The notes beneath the pieces were generated by a model that saw only the letters and a program-made list of their open reading frames with translations, searched no databases and was not told the DNA's origin. Below are positions 16,516 through 26,183 of a stretch of DNA of 63,590 nt, in pieces. Source of the stretch: Acidobacteriota bacterium (GTDB taxonomy: Bacteria; Acidobacteriota; Terriglobia; Terriglobales; Acidobacteriaceae); NCBI GenBank assembly GCA_021803035.1, contig JAJZME010000009.1, positions 1-63,590 of the forward strand, written 5' to 3'. Made by a program: the position numbers and the translations under genes. The stretch's first letter is position 1, and each line of letters opens with the position of its first letter.

Positions 16516-17391
16516 CTACAGCGCAACTTCCCCGGAATAGCTCTTCATCCATGCGCGCGTGCCGCGGTAACGGCAGGACTCCGCGGCGACTTGCGCCGCC
16601 TCGGCCAGCGACTCCACGAATCCCCGGCCGGTGGCCGAGAAGTAACAGAACGCGCCGTGAAAGATGTCTCCGGCTCCCATGGTGTCGACTGCCTCCACCT
16701 GGGGCACGCGCAAAGTGCCGGAGCTTGAGCCCGACTCAAAGCGCACCGGTTCGGGCCCGTGCGTGATGGCGATGCGCTTCACGCCGCGACTCTTCAGATA
16801 GTGGAGGGTTTTATTTTCATCGGCGCAGCCGGGCGGCCGAAAATCGGCCGAGCAGATTGCCACATCGATATTGGCGAGGAGATCGCCGGTTCCGTCCTTC
16901 CAGCTTCCGCCGTCCAGCACCACAGGAGTTCCCCGGGCGCGCGCCGCCGCGGCCCACGCCTGGCAGGCCGGCATGAAATGCCCATCGACCAACACAATGC
17001 GTGCCTGTGCAAGCATATTTTCATCCACTTCAGGGACGGGAGCGGAAATGCGGATGGCGTTGGCGGAGATGACGTTCCGTCCGCCAGCACGGTCGACGGA
17101 CACGGATGAGATGACCGGGGCGTCGTCGAAGCCGGGATTGAGATCGATGAGTTGAACGGATTGCGCCTGCAACTCTTTGCGGATTACATCAGCCAACACA
17201 TGGCGCCCAACGGCGGTGACCAGCGAGGGCCTGCCGCCGAGGTGCGCGAAGGTGATCGCGGCATTGGTCGCCGGCCCACCGACGAACACATCCTGGCTCC
17301 GCGCCGCAACTTTTGAGTTCGGGGTGGGAAAGCCGTCTACGGAATAGACGACGTCGATGGTTGAAAGCCCGACGAAAATCCCTTGCGCCAT
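16516..17391 (-). CDS. PfkB-family carbohydrate kinase
   Basis: A 291-residue ribokinase-like enzyme. FVGGPATNAAITFAHLGG (about 36-53) is PfkB signature 1, and VDTMGAGDIFHGAF is signature 2 with the catalytic Asp and anion hole Gly-Ala-Gly. It phosphorylates a sugar or sugar acid with ATP. Being divergent from uxaA, a 2-keto-3-deoxygluconate kinase role is conceivable, but the sequence alone does not show it. GGAGG precedes the ATG. It is likely co-transcribed with the downstream isoaspartyl peptidase gene. Confidence 0.85.
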   Translation of the reverse strand: MAQGIFVGLSTIDVVYSVDGFPTPNSKVAARSQDVFVGGPATNAAITFAHLGGRPSLVTAVGRHVLADVIRKELQAQSVQLIDLNPGFDDAPVISSVSVDRAGGRNVISANAIRISAPVPEVDENMLAQARIVLVDGHFMPACQAWAAAARARGTPVVLDGGSWKDGTGDLLANIDVAICSADFRPPGCADENKTLHYLKSRGVKRIAITHGPEPVRFESGSSSGTLRVPQVEAVDTMGAGDIFHGAFCYFSATGRGFVESLAEAAQVAAESCRYRGTRAWMKSYSGEVAL

Positions 17392-17578
17392 AGGTCATCC
17401 TCCACATGTTCCCCCTCCCTGACGCTATTGTATGGCCCGCTCACAAGCCGTCGTCCAAATCAGCATCTAACTTGCCATGAGGTTAGCCGCGCTAAGGGCG
17501 CATGCAGCGTGCAGAGCGGCGCGTGCGGGTTGTATTCTTGCCTGTTGACCGCAGCGGCCAGCGATAAGGGGGCACAGG

Positions 17579-19243
17579 ATGCCGGCAAAGATTTTGCAAC
17601 TCGATCCGCACGATAATGTTGTCATGGCGCTGACCACGCTCGATCTGGGCGCTGAGATTCAGCTTGGGACGAATTCTTCCGCCGCGCCCTGCATCCTGAA
17701 GCAAAGCGTTCCGGCCAAGCACAAGCTGGCGCTGGCGGACCTGAAGCCGGGCGACCTGATTCGCATGTATGGCATGGTGGTCGGCGAGGCGGTCGAAGCG
17801 ATTCCGCGGGGCGGTCTGCTGACCACTGAAAACGTTCAACATCGCGCCGGTGCATACACGGCTGCGCGCCGGCCGGTTTCCTATGCCGTGCCCGATCCCG
17901 CGCCATGGGCGGGACGCACCTTCATGGGCTTCCATCGCGCCGATGGACAGGTGGGCACGCGCAACTACTGGATTGTGCTGCCGCTGGTCTTCTGCGAGAA
18001 CCGCAATATCGAGCAGATGAAGGAGGCGCTCGAAGAAGAGCTGGGCTACGGCCGCGCCAACCCCGCCTATCGCCGGCGCGTACGCCGGCTGATCGAGGAA
18101 CAGCGCGGCGGCGCGGGGAAGAATCCGGATTCGGCGGCCCTTGCCGCGGAGGCGGAACGGCAACGCGGGGAGCGAGTCTTCGCGAACGTCGACGGTGTGC
18201 GCTTCATCACCCATCAGCTTGGTTGCGGCGGCACGCGCCAGGATGCGCGGGCGCTTTGCGGCCTGCTGGCGGGCTACATTCACAATCCCAACGTGGCCGG
18301 CGCCACGGTGTTGAGCCTGGGCTGCCAGAATGCGCAGGCCGCCATTCTGATGGATGAACTGCGCGACCGCGATCCGGAGTTGCGCAAGCCGCTGGTTCTT
18401 GTCGATCAGCAGCAGTCGGGACTTGAGACCACGCTGATGGAACAGGCCATCGACCGCACATTTGCCGCGCTGGCCGAGGCCAACCGCGCGGAACGCGCGA
18501 CCGCGCCGCTTTCCGCGCTGACGCTGGCGATGCAATGCGGCGGGTCGGATGGCTTCAGCGGCGTGTCGGCAAATCCAACCATCGGCTACGTCTCCGACCT
18601 GGTGGCGGGCCTGGGCGGAAAGACGATTCTTTCCGAGTTTCCCGAGCTGCACGGCGTAGAGCAGGAGCTGATCAACCGCTGCGCAACAGATGAGCTGGCC
18701 GAGCGGTTCTCGCAGTTGATGCGCGACTACGCGGCGCGGGCGCGGGCCGCTCAGTCGGGCTTTAAGTTCAACCCGTCGCCGGGCAATATTCGCGAGGGAC
18801 TGATTACCGACGCCATCAAGTCAGCGGGCGCGGCGCGCAAGGGCGGGGTGTCGCTGGTGCGCGGCGTGCTGGACTATCCGGAGTACGTGAGCACACCGGG
18901 GCTGAACCTGCAGTGCACGCCGGGCAACGACATCGAGAGCGTAACCGCGCAGGTGGGCGCGGGCGCAAGCCTGGTGTTATTTACCACCGGACTGGGCACA
19001 CCCACCGGCAACCCCATTGCGCCGGTCATCAAGGTCACCACCAACAGCACGACGGCCCAGCGGATGAGCGACATCGTCGACTTCGACGCCGGCGGCATTG
19101 TAACGGGCGGCACAACGGTCAGGGAGTGCGGCGAACAGCTCATGGAGATCGCCATCGACGTGGCCAGCGGCAAACGCCTGACCAAGTCGGAGATGCGCGG
19201 GCAGATGGACTTCATTCCGTGGAAGCGCGGGGTATCGCTCTAA
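17579..19243 (+). CDS. uxaA: UxaA-family altronate dehydratase
   Basis: A 554-residue enzyme with an N-terminal SAF domain (residues 1-90) joined to the large dehydratase domain, which starts GFHRADGQVGTRNYW. The Cys-containing motifs LGCGGTRQDA and LGCQNAQA, and TMAMQCGGSDGFSG-type AMQCGGSDGFSG, fit the iron-dependent UxaA/GarD group. The expected reaction is D-altronate to 2-keto-3-deoxygluconate in hexuronate (galacturonate) breakdown, which fits the secreted GH28 pectinase encoded at 34299. AAGGGGG precedes the ATG. It is divergent from the PfkB kinase; no other uxa genes are adjacent. Confidence 0.9.
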   Translation: MPAKILQLDPHDNVVMALTTLDLGAEIQLGTNSSAAPCILKQSVPAKHKLALADLKPGDLIRMYGMVVGEAVEAIPRGGLLTTENVQHRAGAYTAARRPVSYAVPDPAPWAGRTFMGFHRADGQVGTRNYWIVLPLVFCENRNIEQMKEALEEELGYGRANPAYRRRVRRLIEEQRGGAGKNPDSAALAAEAERQRGERVFANVDGVRFITHQLGCGGTRQDARALCGLLAGYIHNPNVAGATVLSLGCQNAQAAILMDELRDRDPELRKPLVLVDQQQSGLETTLMEQAIDRTFAALAEANRAERATAPLSALTLAMQCGGSDGFSGVSANPTIGYVSDLVAGLGGKTILSEFPELHGVEQELINRCATDELAERFSQLMRDYAARARAAQSGFKFNPSPGNIREGLITDAIKSAGAARKGGVSLVRGVLDYPEYVSTPGLNLQCTPGNDIESVTAQVGAGASLVLFTTGLGTPTGNPIAPVIKVTTNSTTAQRMSDIVDFDAGGIVTGGTTVRECGEQLMEIAIDVASGKRLTKSEMRGQMDFIPWKRGVSL

Positions 19244-19275
19244 GCGGAGTCCGGCTTGCGCTTCCCGCGGAGGCG

Positions 19276-20019
19276 CTATTCCAGATAAGAGGCGATGACG
19301 GAGAGCGCCGCGATGGCGGCTGTTTCGGCGCGCAGGATGCGCGGACCCAGCGATGCGGCCCGCCAGCCGTTGGCGTCAAAGAGCGATTCCTCGTCGGGCG
19401 CCCAGCCGCCTTCCGGTCCGATGGCGATCTCCAACACCGGCATATCTTCTCCGGCGGCCTTCACGGCTTCCTCGATCAGGCTCCGCAGCGTGATGGTGCG
19501 CTCCTGCTCGGCCAGCACGATGCGATGGACGGAAGAAGCCGTCCGCACGCGCTCGGCCAGGGGCACGGGAGCGTGGATGATGGGCACGTCGGTGCGGCGC
19601 GCCTGCTGCGCGGCCTCGTGCGCGATGCGCCGCCATCGCTCCACGCGCTTTTCGGCAGCGAGCGCCAAATATTTGTCGGTGCGCCGCGCGATCATCGGCG
19701 CCACCTCGGCCACACCCAGCTCCGTTGCCTTCTCAATGGCCCATTCCATGCAATCGAATTTATAGATGGAGAGGGCAAGGACTACAGGCAGAGCGGGTTC
19801 GGCCTCGACTTCGGCAATCAGGTTGAAGCGCACCTCGCTTTGCTCGCCGTTGAGCGCCACCGCGGCGACCTCGGCATGAAAGACGCGGCCGCCCGCAACT
19901 ACGTCGGCCTCCATGCCCGGCCGGGCGCGCAATACACGCGCCAGATGTTCGGCCTGCGCGGCCACAATGGTTGCGGTGGCTTCATCCCAATGCTCGGCGA
20001 TCCAGCGACGGCGGGTCAT
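19276..20019 (-). CDS. rsmE: 16S rRNA m3U1498 methyltransferase RsmE
   Basis: A 247-residue SPOUT methyltransferase with an N-terminal PUA-like domain (HLARVLRARPGMEADVV), KATELGVAEVAPMIARR, and the C-terminal knot motifs LEIAIGPEGGW and SLGPRILRAETAAIAAL that bind SAM. It methylates N3 of U1498 in 16S rRNA. The open frame runs on upstream, but ATG 20019 has GAGGAA about 11 nt before it and yields the family N terminus MTRRRWI. It lies 110 bp downstream of the Lys/Ala-rich mini-gene and behind its terminator. Confidence 0.93.
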   Translation of the reverse strand: MTRRRWIAEHWDEATATIVAAQAEHLARVLRARPGMEADVVAGGRVFHAEVAAVALNGEQSEVRFNLIAEVEAEPALPVVLALSIYKFDCMEWAIEKATELGVAEVAPMIARRTDKYLALAAEKRVERWRRIAHEAAQQARRTDVPIIHAPVPLAERVRTASSVHRIVLAEQERTITLRSLIEEAVKAAGEDMPVLEIAIGPEGGWAPDEESLFDANGWRAASLGPRILRAETAAIAALSVIASYLE

Positions 20020-20072
20020 CTGTTCATCTTCCTCGCGTTCTTTCTTGAGTTTATTCCTTTCTGCAAAAACAC

Positions 20073-20102
20073 TGAGGGGGGCGCTTTTTAGCGTCCCCCT
20101 CA
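20073..20102 (-). terminator. strong hairpin terminator between the mini-gene and rsmE
   Basis: A long GC stem (TGAGGGGG and GCGC paired with GCG and CCCCCTCA) and A/T-rich loop is followed on the minus strand by GTGTTTTTGC with five T. It lies 27 nt beyond the mini-gene stop. Read-through could feed rsmE, so it may act as an attenuator. Confidence 0.8.
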
Positions 20103-20128
20103 TGTGTTGCCTATTTGTTGGTTGCCCG

Positions 20129-20200
20129 TTACTTTTTCTTCGCCGCCTTCTTGGCGGCCTTCTTCGCGGGTGCCTTCTTGGCTGCTTTCTTTGTTGCCAT
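20129..20200 (-). CDS. 23-residue Lys/Ala-rich basic mini-protein
   Basis: On the minus strand ATG 20200 opens a 23-codon frame ending TAA at 20129. The product starts MATKKAAKKAPAKK and continues as KAAKK units, giving eleven Lys, nine Ala and one Pro: a histone H1-tail-like composition expected to bind nucleic acid or acidic surfaces. GGGAG stands 9-12 nt upstream of the ATG, a sigma-70 promoter with perfect TTGACA lies at 20265-20293, and a strong terminator follows, so the unit looks like a complete gene. The function is unknown; a nucleoid or rRNA-associated peptide is a guess. Confidence 0.7.
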   Translation of the reverse strand: MATKKAAKKAPAKKAAKKAAKKK

Positions 20201-20264
20201 TTGCCTATTCTCCCTTTTCGATGGGTTGCATCGATCCTGCAATCGTTACACTGCAGTTGAAGAA

Positions 20265-20293
20265 TGTATAGATTCAAGTTGCATCGGTGTCAA
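20265..20293 (-). promoter_or_regulatory. sigma-70 promoter of the Lys/Ala-rich mini-gene
   Basis: Minus-strand TTGACA (20288-20293), exactly 17 nt, then TATACA (20265-20270). The predicted start near 20258 gives a leader of about 58 nt, containing a small TCGATG/CATCGA hairpin just before the ribosome site. Confidence 0.7.
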
Positions 20294-20463
20294 GAGAAAA
20301 ACGACATGGGAGTGGAAAAAAGAGCAACAATCATTTCGTACGCGCTCCTTCCGCGCTATGCAGGTGCGAATTGAAACCAGCATCAAATGGCGAGGCGTCG
20401 GCTTTGTAAAGGCGCCATCGCTCCATCGTTCCCGCTGCGCGGTCCTTAAGCGCAGCGCTCTTC

Positions 20464-21894
20464 TCAACAGGCAATGACGTTCAGAGCGAGTCCGGCCTGG
20501 CTGGTCTCTTTGTATCTCGATTGCATATCGAGACCGGTGAGATACATGGTATGGATGACCTGATCGAGCGAGACCTTGTGCGCCTCTGCCTCGTTGAGCG
20601 CGATGCGCGAAGCCTGCACGGCCTTGGCGGCGCCCATGGCATTGCGCTCGATGCAGGGAATTTGCACCAGACCTCCAATGGGATCGCACGTCATGCCCAG
20701 GTTGTGCTCCATTGCGATTTCCGCGGCGTGTTCGATCTGCCCGTTGCTGCCGCCCAGGGCGGAGGTCAGTCCCGCGGCAGCCATGGAACAGGCTACGCCC
20801 ACTTCTCCCTGGCAGCCGACTTCCGCACCGCTGATTGAAGCGTTCTCCTTGTAGAGGATTCCGATGGCGGCCGAAGTCAGAAAGAAGCGTACGATGCCTT
20901 CGTGATCTGAATCGGGAATAAAGCGATCGTAATAGTGCGCCACCGCAGGCACCACGCCGGCAGAGCCGTTGGTGGGCGCTGTGACCACGCGCCCGCCTGC
21001 CGCGTTTTCCTCGTTGACCGCCATGGCGTAGACGGTGACCCAGTCGAGAGGGGCCAACGGATCGCCACGCAGCCCGCCCGCTTCCTTTTCGCGCAGGCGC
21101 TCGGCCAGGCGATGAGCGCGGCGTCTCACATTCAAGCCGCCGGGCAGAATTCCTTCCGCGGCCATGCCCCGCGCAACGCAGGCTTGCATTACGTTCCAGA
21201 TTCGATCAATGCCCTCACGCACCGCTTCCACCGGCGCGCGCGCCGCATTGCGCGGAACGAGCGCACATTCGTTCTCCAGCATCAACTGGCTCATGGAAAG
21301 CTCGTGCGCATGCGCCACCGCTAGCAACTCCGCCGCGCTGCGAAAAGGGAACGGGATTACAGCCTCCGGGCTGACTGGCGCAGGCTGGTTTTCATTTGGC
21401 CCTGCGGCCGCATCTTCGACAATGAATCCTCCGCCGGTGGAAAAGAACGTGCGTTCGTCCAGAATCGCGCCGCCCTCATCGAAAGCGGCAAGCCGCAGCC
21501 CGTTCGGATGCTGCATGCGCGCGCCGGGCGGGAACATGAGCTCGCGCTGAAAGATCAGATCGCGGCCTTCTTCAAATGCGATGGGCCGCTTGCCGGCAAG
21601 GTAGATGCATCTGGACCAGCGGATCTGGACAACGGCAGGCTCGATGAGCGCCGGATCGATCGAGGCCGGCTCATGGCCGGCAAGCCCCAGCAGGACGGCG
21701 CGATCGGTGGCGTGTCCCAGGCCTGTAAGCGCCAGCGAGCCGAACAACTCGGCGCGAACCCGCTCCACCCGGTCCAGCAATCCGTGTTCCGCCAGATCGC
21801 GCGCAAACCGGCAAGCTGCGCGCATCGGTCCCATGGTGTGCGAGCTGGAGGGTCCGATGCCGATCTTGTACAGGTCAAACAAACTCGTCGTCAC
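20464..21894 (-). CDS. sdaA: L-serine ammonia-lyase, single-chain iron-sulfur type
   Basis: A 476-residue enzyme deaminating L-serine to pyruvate and ammonia through a [4Fe-4S] cluster. The N-terminal domain starts [24 protein letters not shown], the hallmark SSSHT substrate loop. The C-terminal domain carries the cluster cysteines in [18 protein letters not shown] and [22 protein letters not shown]. The protein ends in Cys; in the Legionella enzyme a C-terminal Cys folds into the active site as fourth cluster ligand. GTG 21894 is preferred as the start because it begins at the family N terminus. Confidence 0.94.
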   Translation of the reverse strand: MTTSLFDLYKIGIGPSSSHTMGPMRAACRFARDLAEHGLLDRVERVRAELFGSLALTGLGHATDRAVLLGLAGHEPASIDPALIEPAVVQIRWSRCIYLAGKRPIAFEEGRDLIFQRELMFPPGARMQHPNGLRLAAFDEGGAILDERTFFSTGGGFIVEDAAAGPNENQPAPVSPEAVIPFPFRSAAELLAVAHAHELSMSQLMLENECALVPRNAARAPVEAVREGIDRIWNVMQACVARGMAAEGILPGGLNVRRRAHRLAERLREKEAGGLRGDPLAPLDWVTVYAMAVNEENAAGGRVVTAPTNGSAGVVPAVAHYYDRFIPDSDHEGIVRFFLTSAAIGILYKENASISGAEVGCQGEVGVACSMAAAGLTSALGGSNGQIEHAAEIAMEHNLGMTCDPIGGLVQIPCIERNAMGAAKAVQASRIALNEAEAHKVSLDQVIHTMYLTGLDMQSRYKETSQAGLALNVIAC

Positions 21895-22103
21895 GGTTGA
21901 GATTGTAGCGGGAAAACCGCGATCCGGAATCAGCAATCCGAGACTTTGCGGGAAAACCGCATTGGATGGCCGGCAAAAGCACGGCGCGAACACCCATCGG
22001 CGGAGGCAATCTCAGCCGCGGCCGCATGCCGTCCTGGCACAACCACACATGTTCTCTGACCGCCAATCGCTGTTTCTGTTACACTCGCTTCAATTCCAGC
22101 ATC

Positions 22104-23663
22104 ATGCTTTTCAAGGCTCTCAGCGCGGCTGTCTATGGCATCGATGCCAACCTCATCGATGTCGAGGTGGACTATAGCGGCGTGGTCACCGACCAGGACC
22201 ACTTTCATACTGTCGGCCTGCCTGATGCCGCAGTGCGCGAAAGCCGCGACCGGGTGCGCGCGGCGATCAAGAACTCCGGCTATCTGATTCCGCCCACGTT
22301 TATCACCATCAATCTGGCGCCGGCCGATCTCAAGAAGGAAGGCTCCGGCTTCGATCTGCCCATCGCCATCGGCATTCTGGGCGCATACGGAGCGCTGCGC
22401 ATTGATGACCTGAGCCGCTTTCTGCTGGTGGGCGAACTGGGGCTCGATGGCAGCGTAAGGCCCATTCCCGGCATGTTGCCGGTGGCGATTCTGGCGCGGG
22501 AAAAAGGCATTCCCAATCTGATTCTGCCTGCCGCCAACGCGCCGGAAGCCGCAGTGGTGGAGGGTGTGAACGTCTATCCCGTGGCATCGCTCACTGATGT
22601 GCTGGAGCTGCTGAACGGCGCGGTGATGGGCGTGGTTCAGCGCGAGCCGTTTCGCACGTCCAATGAAACACTGCTCGGCGAGTTGCAACATTTCACCGTC
22701 GACTTCTGCGACGTGCGCGGCCAGCAGACGGCCAAGCGCGCGCTGGAGGTGGCGGCGGCCGGAAGCCACAATATTCTGATGATTGGGCCGCCCGGCTCAG
22801 GCAAGACCATGCTGGCCAAGCGGTTGCCTTCCATCCTGGCTCCGCTGACGTTTGAAGAGGCGCTGGAGACGACGAAGATTCATTCGGTAGCCGGCGTGCT
22901 GGATGCGGCAGCCGGTTTGGTTACGCAACGGCCGTTCCGCTCGCCGCACCACACGATCTCCGACGCCGGCCTGATCGGCGGCGGCATTGTGCCCCGTCCG
23001 GGTGAAGTTTCGCTGGCGCATAATGGGCTGCTGTTTCTGGACGAGCTGCCGGAGTTTCCCCGCAACGTGCTCGAAGTGATGCGTCAGCCGCTGGAAGATC
23101 ACACGGTTACCATCGCCCGGGCTTCCATGTCGCTGAGTTTTCCCGCGCGCTTTATGCTGGCCGCGGCGATGAATCCGTGTCCGTGCGGCTACTTTAACGA
23201 CAAGTCGCGCGAGTGCCTGTGTACGCCGCCGATGATCCAGAGGTATGTGGCCAAGATTTCCGGTCCGCTGCTGGACCGCATCGACATCCATATCGAGGTT
23301 CCGGCCGTTCAATATAAGGAACTGCGGGGCGGTGCCGCGGCCGAAGGCTCAACCCAGATCCGCGCGCGCGTGATGGCGGCACGGGAGCGGCAGCGCGCGC
23401 GGTTTGGCAAGCACGGGGAAAAGATCTTTGCCAACGCGCAGATGACTACGCGGCAGATCCGCGCCTACTGCGAGCTGGACGCCGACGCCGAGCGGCTGCT
23501 GGAACGCGCAATGCAGCAACAGGGATTGACAGCGCGCGCCCACGACCGGATCCTCAAGGTGGCCCGGACGATTGCCGACCTAGAAGGCGCCGAAAGGCTG
23601 ACCGTGGCGCACCTAGCCGAAGCGATCCAGTACCGGACCCTCGATCGCAGCTACTGGGCGTGA
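22104..23663 (+). CDS. comM: YifB/ComM-family Mg-chelatase-like AAA+ ATPase
   Basis: A 519-residue protein with an N-terminal Lon-like domain ([44 protein letters not shown]), a ChlI-type AAA+ core with Walker A GPPGSGKT (228-235) and LFLDELPEF (Walker B), a zinc-like [15 protein letters not shown] motif, and a C-terminal domain ending [10 protein letters not shown]. ComM is a hexameric helicase promoting branch migration during natural transformation and integration of incoming DNA. It is divergent from sdaA. ATG 22104 is chosen over the upstream extension because it is the family start. Confidence 0.93.
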   Translation: MLFKALSAAVYGIDANLIDVEVDYSGVVTDQDHFHTVGLPDAAVRESRDRVRAAIKNSGYLIPPTFITINLAPADLKKEGSGFDLPIAIGILGAYGALRIDDLSRFLLVGELGLDGSVRPIPGMLPVAILAREKGIPNLILPAANAPEAAVVEGVNVYPVASLTDVLELLNGAVMGVVQREPFRTSNETLLGELQHFTVDFCDVRGQQTAKRALEVAAAGSHNILMIGPPGSGKTMLAKRLPSILAPLTFEEALETTKIHSVAGVLDAAAGLVTQRPFRSPHHTISDAGLIGGGIVPRPGEVSLAHNGLLFLDELPEFPRNVLEVMRQPLEDHTVTIARASMSLSFPARFMLAAAMNPCPCGYFNDKSRECLCTPPMIQRYVAKISGPLLDRIDIHIEVPAVQYKELRGGAAAEGSTQIRARVMAARERQRARFGKHGEKIFANAQMTTRQIRAYCELDADAERLLERAMQQQGLTARAHDRILKVARTIADLEGAERLTVAHLAEAIQYRTLDRSYWA

Positions 23664-24320
23664 GAGGGCTGAGGGTGAGACTTCGTCCGTGGCGCCGGAA
23701 GGGCAGGGCAAGCGCTTATCTGGTTGAAGGTAAATAATTTGGTTCTCAATGGAGCGAGCTGCGCTCATCGACAGTCAGGCAGCGCCCATTTCTTCCCGCC
23801 GAGCGGAGCCAGCTTTGTAGGAGGCGGTAATATGCCTATTATTATGTGTGACTTGCATTCTGACCCACGCAGAGCGGCAGCCGAAATGGGGAGCCTGGGA
23901 TATACTGGAAAAAGATCTTGACCTTGAAGTGGCGTAGGTATACATTCAAACAAGCCATCCATAAAGGGGCAGATAGCGCTGCGCTACCGGGTGTGCCCAG
24001 CGGCCTTTTCCAGCATCAAAAAATTTGAGCAGCGTTCATCTGATGCTGTGGCGCGCTTGGATGTTAGCGGGACGTCGGGATGCCAGGTCCACAGCTCAAA
24101 GATTTTCGAGCGCAACAATCCATGCCCGCGATTCGGCTTTGCGTTCCGTTGGACTGCACGCGAAAGAGCGTTAAGATTTTGAACTGCGCGGTAGGTTGGC
24201 GCGTCTAAAAAGGTGAGTAAGGTGAAATTTCGGGATCTGCCGTTGATGGCGGTTTCCGGCTGCACCGGCGGCGCCAAGTAGTACCGGCCGGGCAGGCAAT
24301 ACAAGAAGGAGTGATACGTA
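23664..24320. other. 657-bp intergenic region upstream of the rpoZ-like gene
   Basis: No gene recognised. The minus-strand frames here (to 106 codons) have no ribosome site or family features. TTGGAC (24149) and TAAGAT (24172) at 17-nt spacing may be the promoter of the rpoZ-like gene; the block GTTAAGATTTTGAAC at 24170-24184 recurs exactly at 57641-57655 before the GH30 gene. A 22-codon GTG-started frame at 24212-24280 is too weak to call. Confidence 0.4.
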
Positions 24321-24542
24321 ATGCGTTCTGATTTGGTTTTTGGGGCACTCTCTCATGTGTCCAATCGTTACCAGCTCTGTCAGCTGGCTAGCAAGGCAAC
24401 CCGTAAGCTTCACAAGCCGAATACACGGCTGCAAGATACAACGAATGATGTATTAATCCGCTTTCATGCGGCCAACCCGGGAGCAGCGGTGTCGGCCGGG
24501 ACTTCCGCAGCGCAGCCGGTAGAACGGCGCCGTGCCGCGTAG
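24321..24542 (+). CDS. rpoZ: RNA polymerase omega-subunit-like protein
   Basis: A 73-residue protein whose core (residues about 10-40) has the omega pattern NRYQLCQLASKATRKLHKP, equivalent to the conserved N-R-Y/F-x-L-x-x-x-A-x-x-R-A-R segment that contacts the beta-prime subunit. The tail is Ala/Pro-rich. Omega aids assembly of RNA polymerase and, in some bacteria, ppGpp binding. AAGGAG precedes the ATG by 9 nt. The gene lies 223 bp upstream of rho, a transcription neighbourhood. Omega is poorly conserved, so the assignment rests on this one motif and size. Confidence 0.72.
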   Translation: MRSDLVFGALSHVSNRYQLCQLASKATRKLHKPNTRLQDTTNDVLIRFHAANPGAAVSAGTSAAQPVERRRAA

Positions 24543-24765
24543 CGGCGTTTCTCGCACAACATAAGTTGGACAGGCGCAGTATTATGGAGGCCTTCTCTGC
24601 ATGAGGGCCTCACGTCCCCGGTGTTGGGCTACTCCAGTTGGGTTTACGTTATGCTTGTGGAGCGGCACGCGCTAGTTGCAGGCTTGAATTATCGTTCGGA
24701 ATTTTCCAGGAGCACTTCCCCCTCCGTTATTCCCTCAACAACATCCCGCCTTCTCGCAGGTGACT

Positions 24766-26016
24766 ATGACCATCGCCGAACTAAAAGAAAAGAACATCAC
24801 CGAATTGAGCCGCATCGCGCGCACGCTTGAAATTCCCGGCACCAGCGGCCTTCGCAAACAGGATCTGATCTTCAAGATCCTTCAGGCGCAAAGCGAAAAG
24901 GAGGGCCACATTTTTGCCGAGGGCGTGCTTGAAATTTTGCCCGACGGCTACGGCTTCTTGCGCTCGCCCGACTACAACTATCTCCCCGGCCCGGACGACA
25001 TCTATGTGTCGCCGTCGCAGATTCGCAAATTTGATCTCAAGACCGGCGACTCAATCAGCGGCAACGTGCGCCCGCCGCATGAAGGCGAGAAGTACTTTGC
25101 CCTGGTCAAGATCGAAGCCATCAACTTCGAATCGCCCGAGGAGACGCGCAACAAGATCCTCTTCGACAATTTGACGCCGCTTTACCCCGAGGAACGCATC
25201 AAGATGGAGACGGTGCGCGAGGGCACCAGCGGCCGGGTGATGGATTTGCTGACGCCGGTCGGCAAAGGCCAGCGCGGCCTGATCGTCGCGCCGCCCCGCA
25301 CCGGCAAGACCATGCTGCTGCAGTCGATCGCCAACTCCATTACCACCAATCATCCCGAGGTGGTTCTGATCGTGCTGCTGATCGACGAACGGCCCGAAGA
25401 AGTGACGGACATGCAGCGCTCGGTGAAGGGCGAGGTGATCAGCTCCACCTTCGACGAGCCGGCCGCGCGTCACGTTCAGGTGGCCGAGATGGTCATCGAG
25501 AAGGCCAAGCGGCTGGTGGAGCACAAGCGCGATGTGGTGATTCTGCTGGACTCGATCACACGCCTGGCGCGCGCCTACAACACTATCGTGCCGCCCTCGG
25601 GCAAAGTGCTCTCTGGCGGCGTGGACTCCAACGCCCTGCAGCGGCCCAAGCGCTTCTTCGGGGCGGCGCGCAATATTGAGGAAGGCGGCTCGCTGACCAT
25701 CATCGCCACGGCGCTGGTCGATACCGGGTCGCGCATGGATGAGGTGATCTTTGAGGAGTTCAAGGGCACCGGCAACATGGAGATCATCCTGGACCGCAAG
25801 CTGGTGGACAAGCGCGTCTTCCCGGCGATCGACATCCAGCGCTCGGGCACCCGCAAGGAAGAGCTGCTGATTCCCAAGGACGACCTGTCACGCATCTGGG
25901 TGTTGCGCAAGGTGCTGAACCCGCTCTCGCCGGTGGAAGCCATGGAGTTACTGATCAGCCGGCTGGACAAGGTCCGCAACAACGCCGAATTCCTGCAGAA
26001 CATGAATCAGCTATAG
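24766..26016 (+). CDS. rho: transcription termination factor Rho
   Basis: A 416-residue hexameric RNA helicase. The N-terminal Rho_N/cold-shock RNA-binding region ([31 protein letters not shown]) is followed by the ATPase with Walker [22 protein letters not shown], and [13 protein letters not shown], then the R-loop and arginine-finger segments [25 protein letters not shown]. It ends transcription at unstructured C-rich RNA. GTG 24760 could also initiate, adding two residues. A clean intrinsic terminator follows at 26061. Confidence 0.97.
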   Translation: MTIAELKEKNITELSRIARTLEIPGTSGLRKQDLIFKILQAQSEKEGHIFAEGVLEILPDGYGFLRSPDYNYLPGPDDIYVSPSQIRKFDLKTGDSISGNVRPPHEGEKYFALVKIEAINFESPEETRNKILFDNLTPLYPEERIKMETVREGTSGRVMDLLTPVGKGQRGLIVAPPRTGKTMLLQSIANSITTNHPEVVLIVLLIDERPEEVTDMQRSVKGEVISSTFDEPAARHVQVAEMVIEKAKRLVEHKRDVVILLDSITRLARAYNTIVPPSGKVLSGGVDSNALQRPKRFFGAARNIEEGGSLTIIATALVDTGSRMDEVIFEEFKGTGNMEIILDRKLVDKRVFPAIDIQRSGTRKEELLIPKDDLSRIWVLRKVLNPLSPVEAMELLISRLDKVRNNAEFLQNMNQL

Positions 26017-26060
26017 CGCGGCAGCCCACCGGATTCGCGCAAAACCGGGACCACATTGAG

Positions 26061-26089
26061 CCGGCAGAGGAGTTCAATCCCTCTGCCGG
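26061..26089 (+). terminator. Rho-independent terminator after rho
   Basis: A perfect 10-bp GC stem (CCGGCAGAGG with CCTCTGCCGG), 9-nt loop, followed by TTTGCTATT. It separates rho from the convergent PBP gene and may work in both directions. Confidence 0.75.
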
Positions 26090-26183
26090 TTTGCTATTGG
26101 CGGCGGCTTCACAAGCGCGCATGGGTTTCTGTGCCGGGCTTCCATTGCAATCCGGCTGGATGCGGGGCTCACAGCTGGTTCGC

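Noticed and set aside
24212..24280. 22-codon GTG-started frame upstream of rpoZ-like gene
   Set aside because: Weak start signal and no recognisable peptide pattern.
23984..24304. 106-codon minus-strand frame upstream of rpoZ-like gene
   Set aside because: No ribosome site, no domain, and a composition typical of chance frames in this GC range.
24587..24611. Hairpin GAGGCC/GGCCTC upstream of rho
   Set aside because: Only six base pairs with a 13-nt loop and no T run; too weak to call an attenuator.
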